From assembly GCA_030146745.1 (NCBI GenBank), contig JASLBD010000319.1, forward strand, positions 1-5,056: a stretch of 5,056 bases of DNA, read 5' to 3'. The notes under the pieces were generated by a model that had not been told where the DNA came from, ran no database searches, and was given only the letters and a program-made list of their open reading frames with translations. The position numbers were made by a program, and so were the translations under genes. Numbering within the stretch: the first letter of the stretch is position 1; each line of letters starts with the position of its first letter. This document shows positions 1-5,056 of the stretch, piece after piece. This DNA is from Allosphingosinicella sp. Its GTDB lineage: Bacteria; Pseudomonadota; Alphaproteobacteria; Sphingomonadales; Sphingomonadaceae.

Positions 1-343
1 CGACCGGCCCGAATTCCTCAAGGACCTCGGGCTGGAGGAGACCGGCCTCGCCCGGGTGATCCGCGCCGGCTACGATCTCCTCCACCTCATCACCTTCTTC
101 ACCGCCGGCCCGAAGGAGGCGCGCGCCTGGACCGTCGAGAAGGGCTCGAAGGCGCCGCAGGCGGCGGGGGTCATCCACACCGATTTCGAGCGCGGATTCA
201 TCCGCGCCGAGACCATCGCCTACGAGGATTTCGTGAAGTTCGGAGGCGAAGCGGGGGCGAAGGAGGCGGGCAGGATGCGCTCGGAAGGCAAGGAATATGT
301 CGTCCAGGACGGCGACGTGATGCTGTTCCGATTCAACGTGTGA
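1..343 (+). CDS. ychF: Redox-regulated ATPase YchF (OLA1/Obg-like GTPase family), C-terminal fragment
   Basis: This is the last 113 codons of a gene that begins before the window; the frame is open from position 2 to the TGA at 341-343. YchF is a cytoplasmic, ribosome-associated P-loop NTPase of the Obg family that prefers ATP to GTP and is linked to stress and redox responses (family knowledge). The visible part corresponds to the C-terminal TGS-type domain. Recognisable stretches are [18 protein letters not shown] near the start, the [15 protein letters not shown] segment in the middle, and the typical family ending [18 protein letters not shown] at the C-terminus. The G-domain motifs (P-loop, NxxE-type specificity motif) lie outside the window and cannot be checked. 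An ATG-like internal start at 56 should not be used, because the homology runs through it. The stop overlaps the start of the downstream DUF4345 gene. Confidence 0.95.
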   Translation, partial: DRPEFLKDLGLEETGLARVIRAGYDLLHLITFFTAGPKEARAWTVEKGSKAPQAAGVIHTDFERGFIRAETIAYEDFVKFGGEAGAKEAGRMRSEGKEYVVQDGDVMLFRFNV

Positions 344-756
344 AGATGGAGCGGCGCCTGCTCCAGGCGGCGGTGGCGCTCGGCTGCGTGGTGCCGCTGC
401 TGGCGGGCGCCGTCGGGACGATCCAGGGGCCGGCATTCCTCAGCGGCGTCGGGCTCGGAGTGCCAGCGGACCTCGACAGCCATTTCCGCTACCTCTCCGG
501 CCTGCTCTTCGCCATCGGCATCGCTTTCGCGACCTGCATCCCCGGGATCGAGCGCAAGACGGCGCGCTTCCGGCTGCTTGCGCTGCTGGTGTTCGTCGGG
601 GGGCTCGGCCGGCTGCTCGGACTCGCCATGTCCGGAATGCCGGGGACAGGCCTTGTGTTTGGCCTGGCGATGGAGCTCGTCGCCGTGCCTTTGCTCGTCC
701 TCTGGCAGGTGCGAGTGGCGGCGGTCGGGGAGGATGAGGGAAGGAATGCGGAATGA
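340..756 (+). CDS. DUF4345 domain-containing small integral membrane protein
   Basis: This 138-residue protein (136 if translation starts at the ATG at 346) has four predicted hydrophobic segments, at about residues 8-28, 50-67, 78-97 and 104-123, so it should lie in the inner membrane. The pattern [15 protein letters not shown], then [14 protein letters not shown], then GGLGRLLGL, then a final MEL...PLLVLWQ segment matches what I know of the DUF4345 family, whose function is unknown. The GTG start at 340 overlaps the ychF stop as GTGA, a usual sign of translational coupling. The ATG at 346 is an equally plausible start, since no clear Shine-Dalgarno sequence decides between them. The last dozen residues are charged (GEDEGRNAE) and extend past the conserved part. 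No terminator-like hairpin is evident just after the stop. Confidence 0.85.
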   Translation: MKMERRLLQAAVALGCVVPLLAGAVGTIQGPAFLSGVGLGVPADLDSHFRYLSGLLFAIGIAFATCIPGIERKTARFRLLALLVFVGGLGRLLGLAMSGMPGTGLVFGLAMELVAVPLLVLWQVRVAAVGEDEGRNAE

Positions 757-1005
757 CCCTGCGGCCCGGGATACCAGACCTTCCCCTCTCCGTGCCGCTT
801 ATGCATCATTCTTTTCAGTCGAATTGCCACGGCGTCGAGGTCATCCTTCAACGCCTGCACGTGGGCGTCGACCTCCAGCTCCGTCATCTGCGGTGTCATA
901 GACCATTCGCCCGTCTGGAGAGTGGATGGTTGCCGAGAGAATATAGCCGAGGGGCGTTGTACCTAGATAATCCACCCGATAGCCGAACTTTCCTATCGTT
1001 TGCAT
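757..1005 (-). pseudogene. Small unrecognised gene with strong RBS, apparently frameshifted, 3' end unclear
   Basis: An ATG at 1005-1003 is preceded by AGAGGAG at 1013-1019 with 7-nt spacing, a near-ideal ribosome binding site. In this frame the product is 54 aa, ending at TGA 843-841. Residues 1-38 look protein-like (MQTIGKFGYRVDYLGTTPLG, then YILSATIHSPDGRMVYDT). Residues 39-54 become Gly/Arg/Pro-rich, as in out-of-frame reading. A one-base shift near 900 enters a second frame (ATG 899-897) that reads as a plausible amphipathic helix, MTELEVDAHVQALKDDLDAV, then AIRLKRMMHKRHGE. The simplest reading is one ancestral protein of about 75-90 aa, a short beta-rich part followed by a helix, broken by a single-base indel. 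The second frame has no stop until 489, deep in the antisense of the DUF4345 gene, so the natural 3' end cannot be fixed. Alternatives are two overlapping small ORFs, programmed frameshifting, or a sequencing error. I do not recognise the family. Confidence 0.45.
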
Positions 1006-1012
1006 CGCTCCG

Positions 1013-1019
1013 CTCCTCT
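1013..1019 (-). promoter_or_regulatory. Strong Shine-Dalgarno sequence for the minus-strand small gene
   Basis: Read on the minus strand, the sequence is AGAGGAG, 7 nt before the ATG at 1005-1003. This fits the anti-Shine-Dalgarno sequence better than any other start in the window and is the main reason for calling a gene here rather than empty intergenic sequence. I see no convincing -10/-35 pair upstream of it. Confidence 0.6.
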
Positions 1020-1059
1020 AGGATGCTTTGCCAGTCTGGATCCTCATCGAGAGTCGATC

Positions 1060-1440
1060 ATGCTGAAAAACATCCATACAGGAAAGAAAACTCAGCGGAA
1101 TATCCATGCCCCTGGCGTGTCGAGGTTTCGAGAGGCGGTCGGAGAGCAGGCCTATCAGGACATCCGCAACTGGATTTTCGACCGCTTTGCCGAAGCGGAG
1201 TGGGTGAATACGACATGGACCGCACCGACTACCTGGGAAAATACGCCGCTCGACCCCATCTGGCACTACTTCCGAGGCATTCCCGACGATTCCGAGCGCC
1301 ACGAGGAGTCGGCAAAGCTTTATGGCTGCATCTTCTATTCGGAGCTCTTCGACGCGCCTCAGGTGTACCTGTACCACCGGCCCGAAGGTCATCACAGCGA
1401 CGATAAGCGCCCATTCGGCCTGACCTATAGGCGCGAGTGA
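1060..1440 (+). CDS. Hypothetical protein, 126 aa, unrecognised family
   Basis: The frame is complete from ATG 1060 to TGA 1438-1440. A weak GAGAG at 1049-1053 lies 6 nt before the ATG. The frame also extends upstream to a TTG at 1000, but that extension overlaps the divergent gene's start and reads less like protein. The product is soluble-looking with no signal peptide or membrane segment. It has a basic N-terminus (MLKNIHTGKKTQRN), then a helix-like VGEQAYQDIRNWIFDRFAEA. A Trp-rich middle, TTWTAPTTWENTPLDPIWHY, is followed by a C-terminal hydrophobic/aromatic stretch, YGCIFYSELFDAPQVYLYHR. Third codon positions favour G or C, which supports this strand over the long antisense frame. Overall base composition is visibly less GC-rich than the neighbours, so it may be accessory or acquired. 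I do not recognise a domain and propose no function. It converges on gatB, with 19 bases between the two stops. Confidence 0.65.
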   Translation: MLKNIHTGKKTQRNIHAPGVSRFREAVGEQAYQDIRNWIFDRFAEAEWVNTTWTAPTTWENTPLDPIWHYFRGIPDDSERHEESAKLYGCIFYSELFDAPQVYLYHRPEGHHSDDKRPFGLTYRRE

Positions 1441-1447
1441 CCTCGCG
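1432..1447. terminator. Candidate hairpin between convergent genes (weak)
   Basis: CGCGAG at 1432-1437 and CTCGCG at 1442-1447 form a perfect 6-bp stem with a 4-nt loop (TGAC). It spans the stop codon of the plus-strand hypothetical gene and lies just beyond the gatB stop on the other strand. The position suits a bidirectional terminator between convergent genes, but no U-tract follows on either strand, so a true intrinsic terminator is doubtful. Confidence 0.25.
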
Positions 1448-1459
1448 AGACACAGGGCT

Positions 1460-2932
1460 TTAGCCCAGCGCCTTCCTCAGAAGCTCGTTGACGACGCCGG
1501 GATTGGCCTTGCCCTGCATCGCCTTCATCACCTGGCCGACGAAGAAGCCGAAGAGCTTGTCCTTGCCGCCGCGATATTCGGCGGCCTTGTCGGGGTTGGC
1601 GGCGAGGACGTCGGCGATGGCGGCGTCGATCGCGCCGGTGTCGCTGGTCTGCTTGAGGCCTCGGGCCTCGACGATGGCCGCCGGGTCCTCGCCTGTCTCC
1701 AGCATGATCTCGAACACCTGCTTGGCGAGCGTTCCGGAGAGAGTTCCCTCGGCGGTGAGGCGGAGCAGCTCGGCCGCCTGGGCGGGGGTGACGGGGCTTT
1801 CCTCGATGCTCCTGCCGAGGCGGTTCAGGGCTCCGAACAGGTCGGAGGTGACCCAGTTGCTCGCCCGCTGGGCGTGCTCGTCGCCGAGCTTATCGAGCAA
1901 AGCCTCGAACCAGAGCGCCGTCGTGACGTCGGCGGTGAGGACGCTCGCATTGTAGGGCGAGAGGCCGAGCGCCTGCTCGTAGCGGCGGCGCTTGGCGTCG
2001 GGGAGCTCGGGCAGCGAGGCTCGGCATTCCCGAAGGAAATCGTCGGCGAGCTCGACCGGAAGCAGATCGGGGTCCGGGAAGTAGCGGTAATCGTGCGCCT
2101 CTTCCTTGGAGCGGAGGCTTCGCGTCTCGCTTTTGTCCGGGTCCCAAAGACGCGTCTCCTGGACGACCGAGCCGCCGGCCTCGAGCAGGTCGACCTGCCG
2201 GTTCGCCTCATGCTCGATCGCGGCCATGATGAAGCGGACCGAATTGACGTTCTTGGTCTCGGTCCGGGTGCCGAGCGGACCGCCGGGCCGACGCACGCTG
2301 ACATTGACGTCGGCGCGCATCGAGCCCTGCTCCATATTGCCGTCGCAGCTCCCGACGTAGCGTAGAATCGCTCTCAACTTCCGGATATAAGCCCCTGCTT
2401 CCTCGGGGCTTCTCATATCCGGCTTGGAGACGATCTCCATCAGAGCGACGCCCGAGCGGTTGAGGTCGACATAGGAGAAGGCCGGGTGCTGGTCGTGCAT
2501 CAGCTTGCCCGCGTCCTGCTCCAGATGGATGCGCTCGACTCCGATCCTCTTGGCGGTGGATTCGTCCTTGTCGTCGAGCAGGATCTCGATCTCCCCCTCG
2601 CCGACGATTGGGTGGTAGAGCTGGCTGATCTGATAGCCTTGCGGCAAATCCGCGTAAAAGTAGTTCTTGCGGTCGAAGCGCGACCAGGGATTGATCTTCG
2701 CCTCCAGCGCCATTCCGGTGCGCACCGCCTGGCGGATGCATTCGCCGTTGGGCACCGGGAGCATTCCGGGCATGGCGGCGTCGACCAGGCTGACCTGGCT
2801 ATTGGGCTCGGCTCCGAACCCGGTCGAGGCTCCGGAGAAGAGCTTGGCGTTCGAAGTCACCTGGGCGTGGACCTCGAGGCCGATCACCACTTCCCATGCG
2901 CCGGTGGCGCCCTGGATCCGGTAGTCGCTCAT
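1460..2932 (-). CDS. gatB: Aspartyl/glutamyl-tRNA(Asn/Gln) amidotransferase subunit B
   Basis: The product is 490 residues and full length for GatB. Within GatCAB, GatB binds the mischarged Glu-tRNA(Gln) or Asp-tRNA(Asn), activates its side-chain carboxylate with ATP, and receives ammonia tunnelled from GatA (family knowledge). The N-terminal catalytic domain runs over about residues 12-300. It contains [10 protein letters not shown] (16-25, with the Glu and His expected to bind metal), [13 protein letters not shown] (51-63), [20 protein letters not shown] (86-105), HLEQDAGK (136-143), [20 protein letters not shown] (156-175), [17 protein letters not shown] (198-214) and [15 protein letters not shown] (277-291). 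The tRNA-binding GatB/YqeY-type tail covers about residues 330-490 and includes [18 protein letters not shown] (461-478). No frameshift or missing motif was seen. Its ATG overlaps the methyltransferase stop as ATGA, so translation is probably coupled. An AGGGAAGGG sequence lies upstream but rather far from the start. Confidence 0.98.
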   Translation of the reverse strand: MSDYRIQGATGAWEVVIGLEVHAQVTSNAKLFSGASTGFGAEPNSQVSLVDAAMPGMLPVPNGECIRQAVRTGMALEAKINPWSRFDRKNYFYADLPQGYQISQLYHPIVGEGEIEILLDDKDESTAKRIGVERIHLEQDAGKLMHDQHPAFSYVDLNRSGVALMEIVSKPDMRSPEEAGAYIRKLRAILRYVGSCDGNMEQGSMRADVNVSVRRPGGPLGTRTETKNVNSVRFIMAAIEHEANRQVDLLEAGGSVVQETRLWDPDKSETRSLRSKEEAHDYRYFPDPDLLPVELADDFLRECRASLPELPDAKRRRYEQALGLSPYNASVLTADVTTALWFEALLDKLGDEHAQRASNWVTSDLFGALNRLGRSIEESPVTPAQAAELLRLTAEGTLSGTLAKQVFEIMLETGEDPAAIVEARGLKQTSDTGAIDAAIADVLAANPDKAAEYRGGKDKLFGFFVGQVMKAMQGKANPGVVNELLRKALG

Positions 2933-3894
2933 GCCGCGCCGCCCTTCCCTATCCGCCGGAACCAGAAGGCGCCGGGCTCCGCATCCGGGTGGAGCGCCAG
3001 CATCGGGCAGGCGGCGGCCAGCGCCTCGAAATGGTTGTGCTTGAGCCAGTTGAGCGCGCTCACGATCTGGAACTCTTCATTGAAGGCGAGGAAGGCTTCG
3101 AGCAGATACTGCTCGTTCCACAGCCGCCGCTCGCTGCGCAGCCAGGCCTCGGGATAGTCGCGCGGCGTGAAGATGTCGTGGACGTGGACGAGCACTCCGG
3201 GCGCGACGCGCGGGACGATCTGCTGATATTCCCTCAGCACGTCGCCGTGCGGACGAAGCACATGGGAGCTGTCGATGAACAGGATGTCGTCGGTGCCGAG
3301 GCGGTCGAACAGCGCAAGGTCGATCTGCTCCACCCGCTCGCGAAGCACCTTGACCCCGCTCTGCTCGAGCCACGGCATCTCGTAGGGTTCGACGCAAAGA
3401 TGCTCGCATTCGTAGCCGGGGTCGGCGGCCTCGTTCGCCGCGATCGCGAGCCGGGCCATCAGGGTCGAGTTGCCGGAGCCGATTTCGTAGAGCCGCTTCG
3501 GCTTGTGAAGGCGGATCATGTTGTAAAGCATTTCGGCGTCGCCGAACTCGTACAGGCTGTTGCGGTAGCCGAACTCGGCCGCGCTCTTCTTGTCGAGCGG
3601 AATGGCGGAAAGCTCGTCGCGGAAGCGGCAGCGGCCGAGCAGCTCGAGCTGCTCCGCCGGCCGGAAGTCGATCCCCGGCAGGTCGCGCTCGCCGGTGGTG
3701 TCGGCCGGAAGGTCGCTCTCCCGGTAGGTCGGCTCGTAATAATGGGCGCTGCGCAACTGGAAGCCGGCGCGGTCGGAGAAGCGCTGGAAGCGGACCAGCC
3801 CCGCCCGGTGATTGGCGATGAAGCGGAGCACCGGCGAGGCCGCCGCCCCGAAGGCCGCGGCTCCGTAATCGGCCAAGGTCAGCTTCCAGCCCAT
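2929..3894 (-). CDS. Class I SAM-dependent methyltransferase (Methyltransf_24-like), substrate unknown
   Basis: This 321-residue protein has a Rossmann-type methyltransferase core in its middle. The SAM-binding glycine-rich motif I is [11 protein letters not shown] (134-144), the acidic end of the second strand is LCVEP (166-170), and [17 protein letters not shown] (202-218) is followed by the conserved strand VLVHVHDIF (234-242). The IDSSH and VHVHDIF elements resemble Methyltransf_24-type enzymes, which are often annotated only generically and sometimes occur in glycan or secondary-metabolite clusters (family knowledge). The first 110 or so residues form an extra N-terminal region rich in Arg and aromatics, with a hydrophobic patch near residues 11-27 too weak to call a membrane anchor. 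Translation starts at 3894, one base after the gatA stop (TAA G ATG), and the stop overlaps the gatB start by 4 nt. It is therefore embedded in the gat operon. Whether it modifies tRNA, GatCAB or something unrelated cannot be told from the sequence. Confidence 0.85.
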   Translation of the reverse strand: MGWKLTLADYGAAAFGAAASPVLRFIANHRAGLVRFQRFSDRAGFQLRSAHYYEPTYRESDLPADTTGERDLPGIDFRPAEQLELLGRCRFRDELSAIPLDKKSAAEFGYRNSLYEFGDAEMLYNMIRLHKPKRLYEIGSGNSTLMARLAIAANEAADPGYECEHLCVEPYEMPWLEQSGVKVLRERVEQIDLALFDRLGTDDILFIDSSHVLRPHGDVLREYQQIVPRVAPGVLVHVHDIFTPRDYPEAWLRSERRLWNEQYLLEAFLAFNEEFQIVSALNWLKHNHFEALAAACPMLALHPDAEPGAFWFRRIGKGGAA

Positions 3895-3895
3895 C

Positions 3896-4888
3896 TTACC
3901 ACCATGAGTCCGCGCGATGGGTGAAGCCGGCGCGTTCCTCGAGCGCCAGCGCGCCGTTGAGGACGCTCTGTTCGTCGAGCGCCCGGCCGACGAGCTGGAG
4001 GCCGAGCGGGAGGCCCTGATCGTCGAGTCCGGCGGGAACCGAGATTGCGGGCAGGCCGGCGAGGCTGGCCGGGACCGCGAAGACGTCGTTCAGATACATT
4101 GCGATCGGGTCGGCGCTCTTCTCGCCGAGCGCGAAGGCGGCGGACGGAGCGGTCGGGGTGAGGATGAGGTCGCACTCGCTCCAGACGCGCTCGAAATCGC
4201 GCGCGATCAGCGCCCTCACCTTCTGGGCGCGATTGAAATAGGCGTCGTAGAAGCCGGCCGAGAGGACGTAGGTGCCGATCATGATCCGGCGCTTGACCTC
4301 GGCGCCGAAGCCGGCGGCGCGGGTCGCCTCGTACATGTCGGTGAGGTTGCCGTTCTCCGGAGCCTCGCGGAGGCCGTAGCGGACCCCGTCGTAGCGGGCG
4401 AGATTGGACGAGGCCTCGGCCGGGGCGATGATGTAATAGGTCGGAAGCGCGTATTTCGTGTGGGGCAGCGAGACCTCGACGATCTCGGCGCCGGCGTCGC
4501 GCATCAATTCGATGCCGCGCTCCCAGACCCGGTCGATCTCGGCGGGGACTCCGTCGATCCGGTATTCCTTGGGGATTCCGATGCGCTTGCCGCGCACGTC
4601 CGAGCTGAGCGCCGCCTCCCAGTTCGGCACCGGCAAGTCGAGCGAGGTCGGGTCCTTCGGGTCAAATCCGGCCATGGCCTCGAGCAGGATCGCGCAGTCG
4701 CGGACGTCGCGGGCCATCGGCCCGGCCTGGTCGAGGCTCGAGGCGAAGGCGACGATGCCCCAGCGCGAGCAGCGGCCATAGGTCGGCTTGATCCCGCTGA
4801 TCCCGGCGAAGGCAGCCGGCTGGCGGATCGAGCCGCCGGTATCGGTTCCGGTCGCCCCTGGGCAGAGCCGCGCCGCCACCGCGGCGGC
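3896..4888 (-). CDS. gatA: Aspartyl/glutamyl-tRNA(Asn/Gln) amidotransferase subunit A, N-terminal part missing
   Basis: About 330 C-terminal residues of GatA, the amidase-signature glutaminase subunit of GatCAB, are present out of a usual length of about 490. GatA hydrolyses glutamine and passes ammonia to GatB (family knowledge). The visible part starts in the alanine-rich [14 protein letters not shown] segment and includes [12 protein letters not shown] (fragment residues 14-25), whose Ser at fragment residue 20 is the expected acyl-enzyme nucleophile. [20 protein letters not shown] and [15 protein letters not shown] follow. Further on come [49 protein letters not shown] and the closing LPAISVPAG and [12 protein letters not shown]. 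The catalytic Lys and cis-Ser (GGSSGGS) region upstream is not present on this strand: at about 4889 the sequence turns into an inverted copy of the gene. The frame stays open to 5047, but residues encoded beyond 4889 ([14 protein letters not shown] and onward) are antisense of that copy, not GatA. The stop is one base before the methyltransferase ATG. Confidence 0.93.
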   Translation of the reverse strand, partial: AAAVAARLCPGATGTDTGGSIRQPAAFAGISGIKPTYGRCSRWGIVAFASSLDQAGPMARDVRDCAILLEAMAGFDPKDPTSLDLPVPNWEAALSSDVRGKRIGIPKEYRIDGVPAEIDRVWERGIELMRDAGAEIVEVSLPHTKYALPTYYIIAPAEASSNLARYDGVRYGLREAPENGNLTDMYEATRAAGFGAEVKRRIMIGTYVLSAGFYDAYFNRAQKVRALIARDFERVWSECDLILTPTAPSAAFALGEKSADPIAMYLNDVFAVPASLAGLPAISVPAGLDDQGLPLGLQLVGRALDEQSVLNGALALEERAGFTHRADSWW

Positions 4889-4902
4889 AGCGCCGCCGCG
4901 GT
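4878..4902. repeat. GC-rich hairpin at the turn-round point of the inverted repeat
   Basis: ACCGCGGCGGC at 4878-4888 pairs perfectly with GCCGCCGCGGT at 4892-4902 around the 3-nt loop AGC. In the plus direction the second half encodes the alanine run AAA of the GatA motif GGSAAAV. Short GC-rich palindromes of this kind are known places where a nascent strand can fold back and prime on itself, so the location fits a snap-back origin for the larger repeat. Confidence 0.75.
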
Positions 4903-5056
4903 CGCCGCGCGCCTGTGCCCCGGCGCGACCGGCACCGATAACGGCGGCTCGATCCGCCAGCCCGCCCCCTTCGTCGGCATCACCCGCATCAAGCCGACCA
5001 ATGGCCCCAGCTCGCGCTGGGGCATTGTCGCCTTCGCCACCACCCACGACCAGGCC
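4883..5056 (+). pseudogene. Inverted, diverged partial copy of gatA on the plus strand, running off the window
   Basis: In the frame starting at 4883 the plus strand reads [20 protein letters not shown], then [20 protein letters not shown], then [18 protein letters not shown]. This is GatA from the end of the GGSSGGS motif through the segment after the nucleophile Ser. The same protein stretch occurs in the genuine minus-strand gatA at 4724-4888. There are no gaps, but there are about a dozen amino-acid changes, several at normally invariant sites: DTGGS becomes [13 protein letters not shown] becomes RIKPTNGP, and SSLDQA becomes TTHDQA. It has no start and continues past the window, so it is not a functional gene as seen. 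It is most likely a snap-back or assembly chimera, and less likely a genuine inverted duplication or a piece of a related strain's gatA. Confidence 0.8.

Larger units (their letters stand above)
4724..5056. repeat. Large inverted repeat (fold-back palindrome) centred at 4890, arms of 166 bp
   Basis: Left arm 4724-4889 and right arm 4891-5056 pair position by position (coordinates sum to 9780) without any insertion or deletion up to the last base of the window. By hand I count 24 mismatches outside the central position, which gives about 85% identity. The centre is a GC-rich hairpin with an 11-bp perfect stem. The right arm is truncated only by the window end, so the repeat may be longer. The left arm is normal gatA coding sequence continuous with the rest of the gene, so the right arm is the intruder. 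Confidence 0.88.

Noticed and set aside
489..786. Continuation of the minus-strand frame antisense to the DUF4345 gene
   Set aside because: Beyond about residue 38 the product becomes Ser/Thr/Pro/Arg-rich, typical of an antisense shadow of a GC-rich membrane-protein gene. Only the part upstream of about 786 looks protein-like.
1000..1059. TTG start at 1000 for the plus-strand hypothetical gene
   Set aside because: The extra 20 residues overlap the divergent gene's start and RBS and look unlike the rest of the protein. ATG 1060 with a weak GAGAG upstream is more reasonable.
1018..1395. Minus-strand 125-aa open frame antisense to the hypothetical gene
   Set aside because: Its product is a Val/Leu/Arg mixture with no organised pattern, while the plus-strand frame has a better third-position profile and coherent helical and aromatic segments. 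It also lacks a convincing ribosome binding site.
1455..1466. Short palindrome GGGCTTTAGCCC at the gatB stop
   Set aside because: The stem would be only 5 bp with a 2-nt loop and no U-tract, too tight and short to call a terminator.
1825..2365. Long open frames in other registers across gatB, on both strands
   Set aside because: They overlap strongly conserved GatB sequence and encode Arg/Ser/Pro-rich or shadow products. Long spurious frames are expected in GC-rich DNA.
2896..3924. 342-aa plus-strand open frame antisense to the methyltransferase
   Set aside because: The minus-strand product has clear SAM-binding motifs. The plus-strand product has Val/Glu/Arg-rich shadow composition and no recognisable domain.
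4724..5056. Inverted repeat as the end of a mobile element or a deliberate invertible switch
   Set aside because: The arms are coding sequence of a housekeeping gene. There is no recombinase, no unique segment between the arms and no target duplication visible, so a fold-back chimera explains it better.

Overview
This is a GC-rich bacterial window carrying housekeeping genes with alphaproteobacterial character. The GatA and GatB wording and the DUF4345 protein suggest a sphingomonad-like organism, but that placement is inferred from protein resemblance, not proven.

Layout. Positions 1-343 (+) are the C-terminal TGS-domain part of the YchF/OLA1-type ATPase. It overlaps by 4 bases a small four-helix membrane protein of the DUF4345 family (340-756, +). 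Positions 757-1059 are a less GC-rich, accessory-looking stretch. On the minus strand they hold a small unrecognised gene with a strong ribosome binding site and a frame break (about 1005 down to 757). It diverges from an unrecognised plus-strand gene of 126 aa (1060-1440). Then comes a tight minus-strand operon read from right to left: gatA (4888-3896, 5' end missing), a class I SAM-dependent methyltransferase (3894-2929), and gatB (2932-1460, complete). The spacings are 1 nt between gatA and the methyltransferase and a 4-nt ATGA overlap between the methyltransferase and gatB. All three are therefore probably made from one transcript with coupled translation. GatA and GatB belong to the GatCAB amidotransferase, which makes Gln-tRNA(Gln) and/or Asn-tRNA(Asn) by transamidation. 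No gatC is visible.

The most striking feature is the right end. Around position 4890 the sequence folds back on itself. Positions 4891-5056 are a gapless inverted copy of 4724-4889, at about 85% identity by hand count. The copy reads as GatA on the plus strand while the real gatA reads on the minus strand. The true N-terminal part of gatA, with the catalytic Lys and cis-Ser region, is absent and replaced by this mirror copy. A GC-rich hairpin sits exactly at the turn-round point. A snap-back chimera or contig-end assembly error is the likeliest cause, and a real inverted duplication is the alternative. Any open reading frame that runs through the turn gives a false GatA N-terminus. I see no CRISPR array, insertion sequence, tRNA or rRNA.
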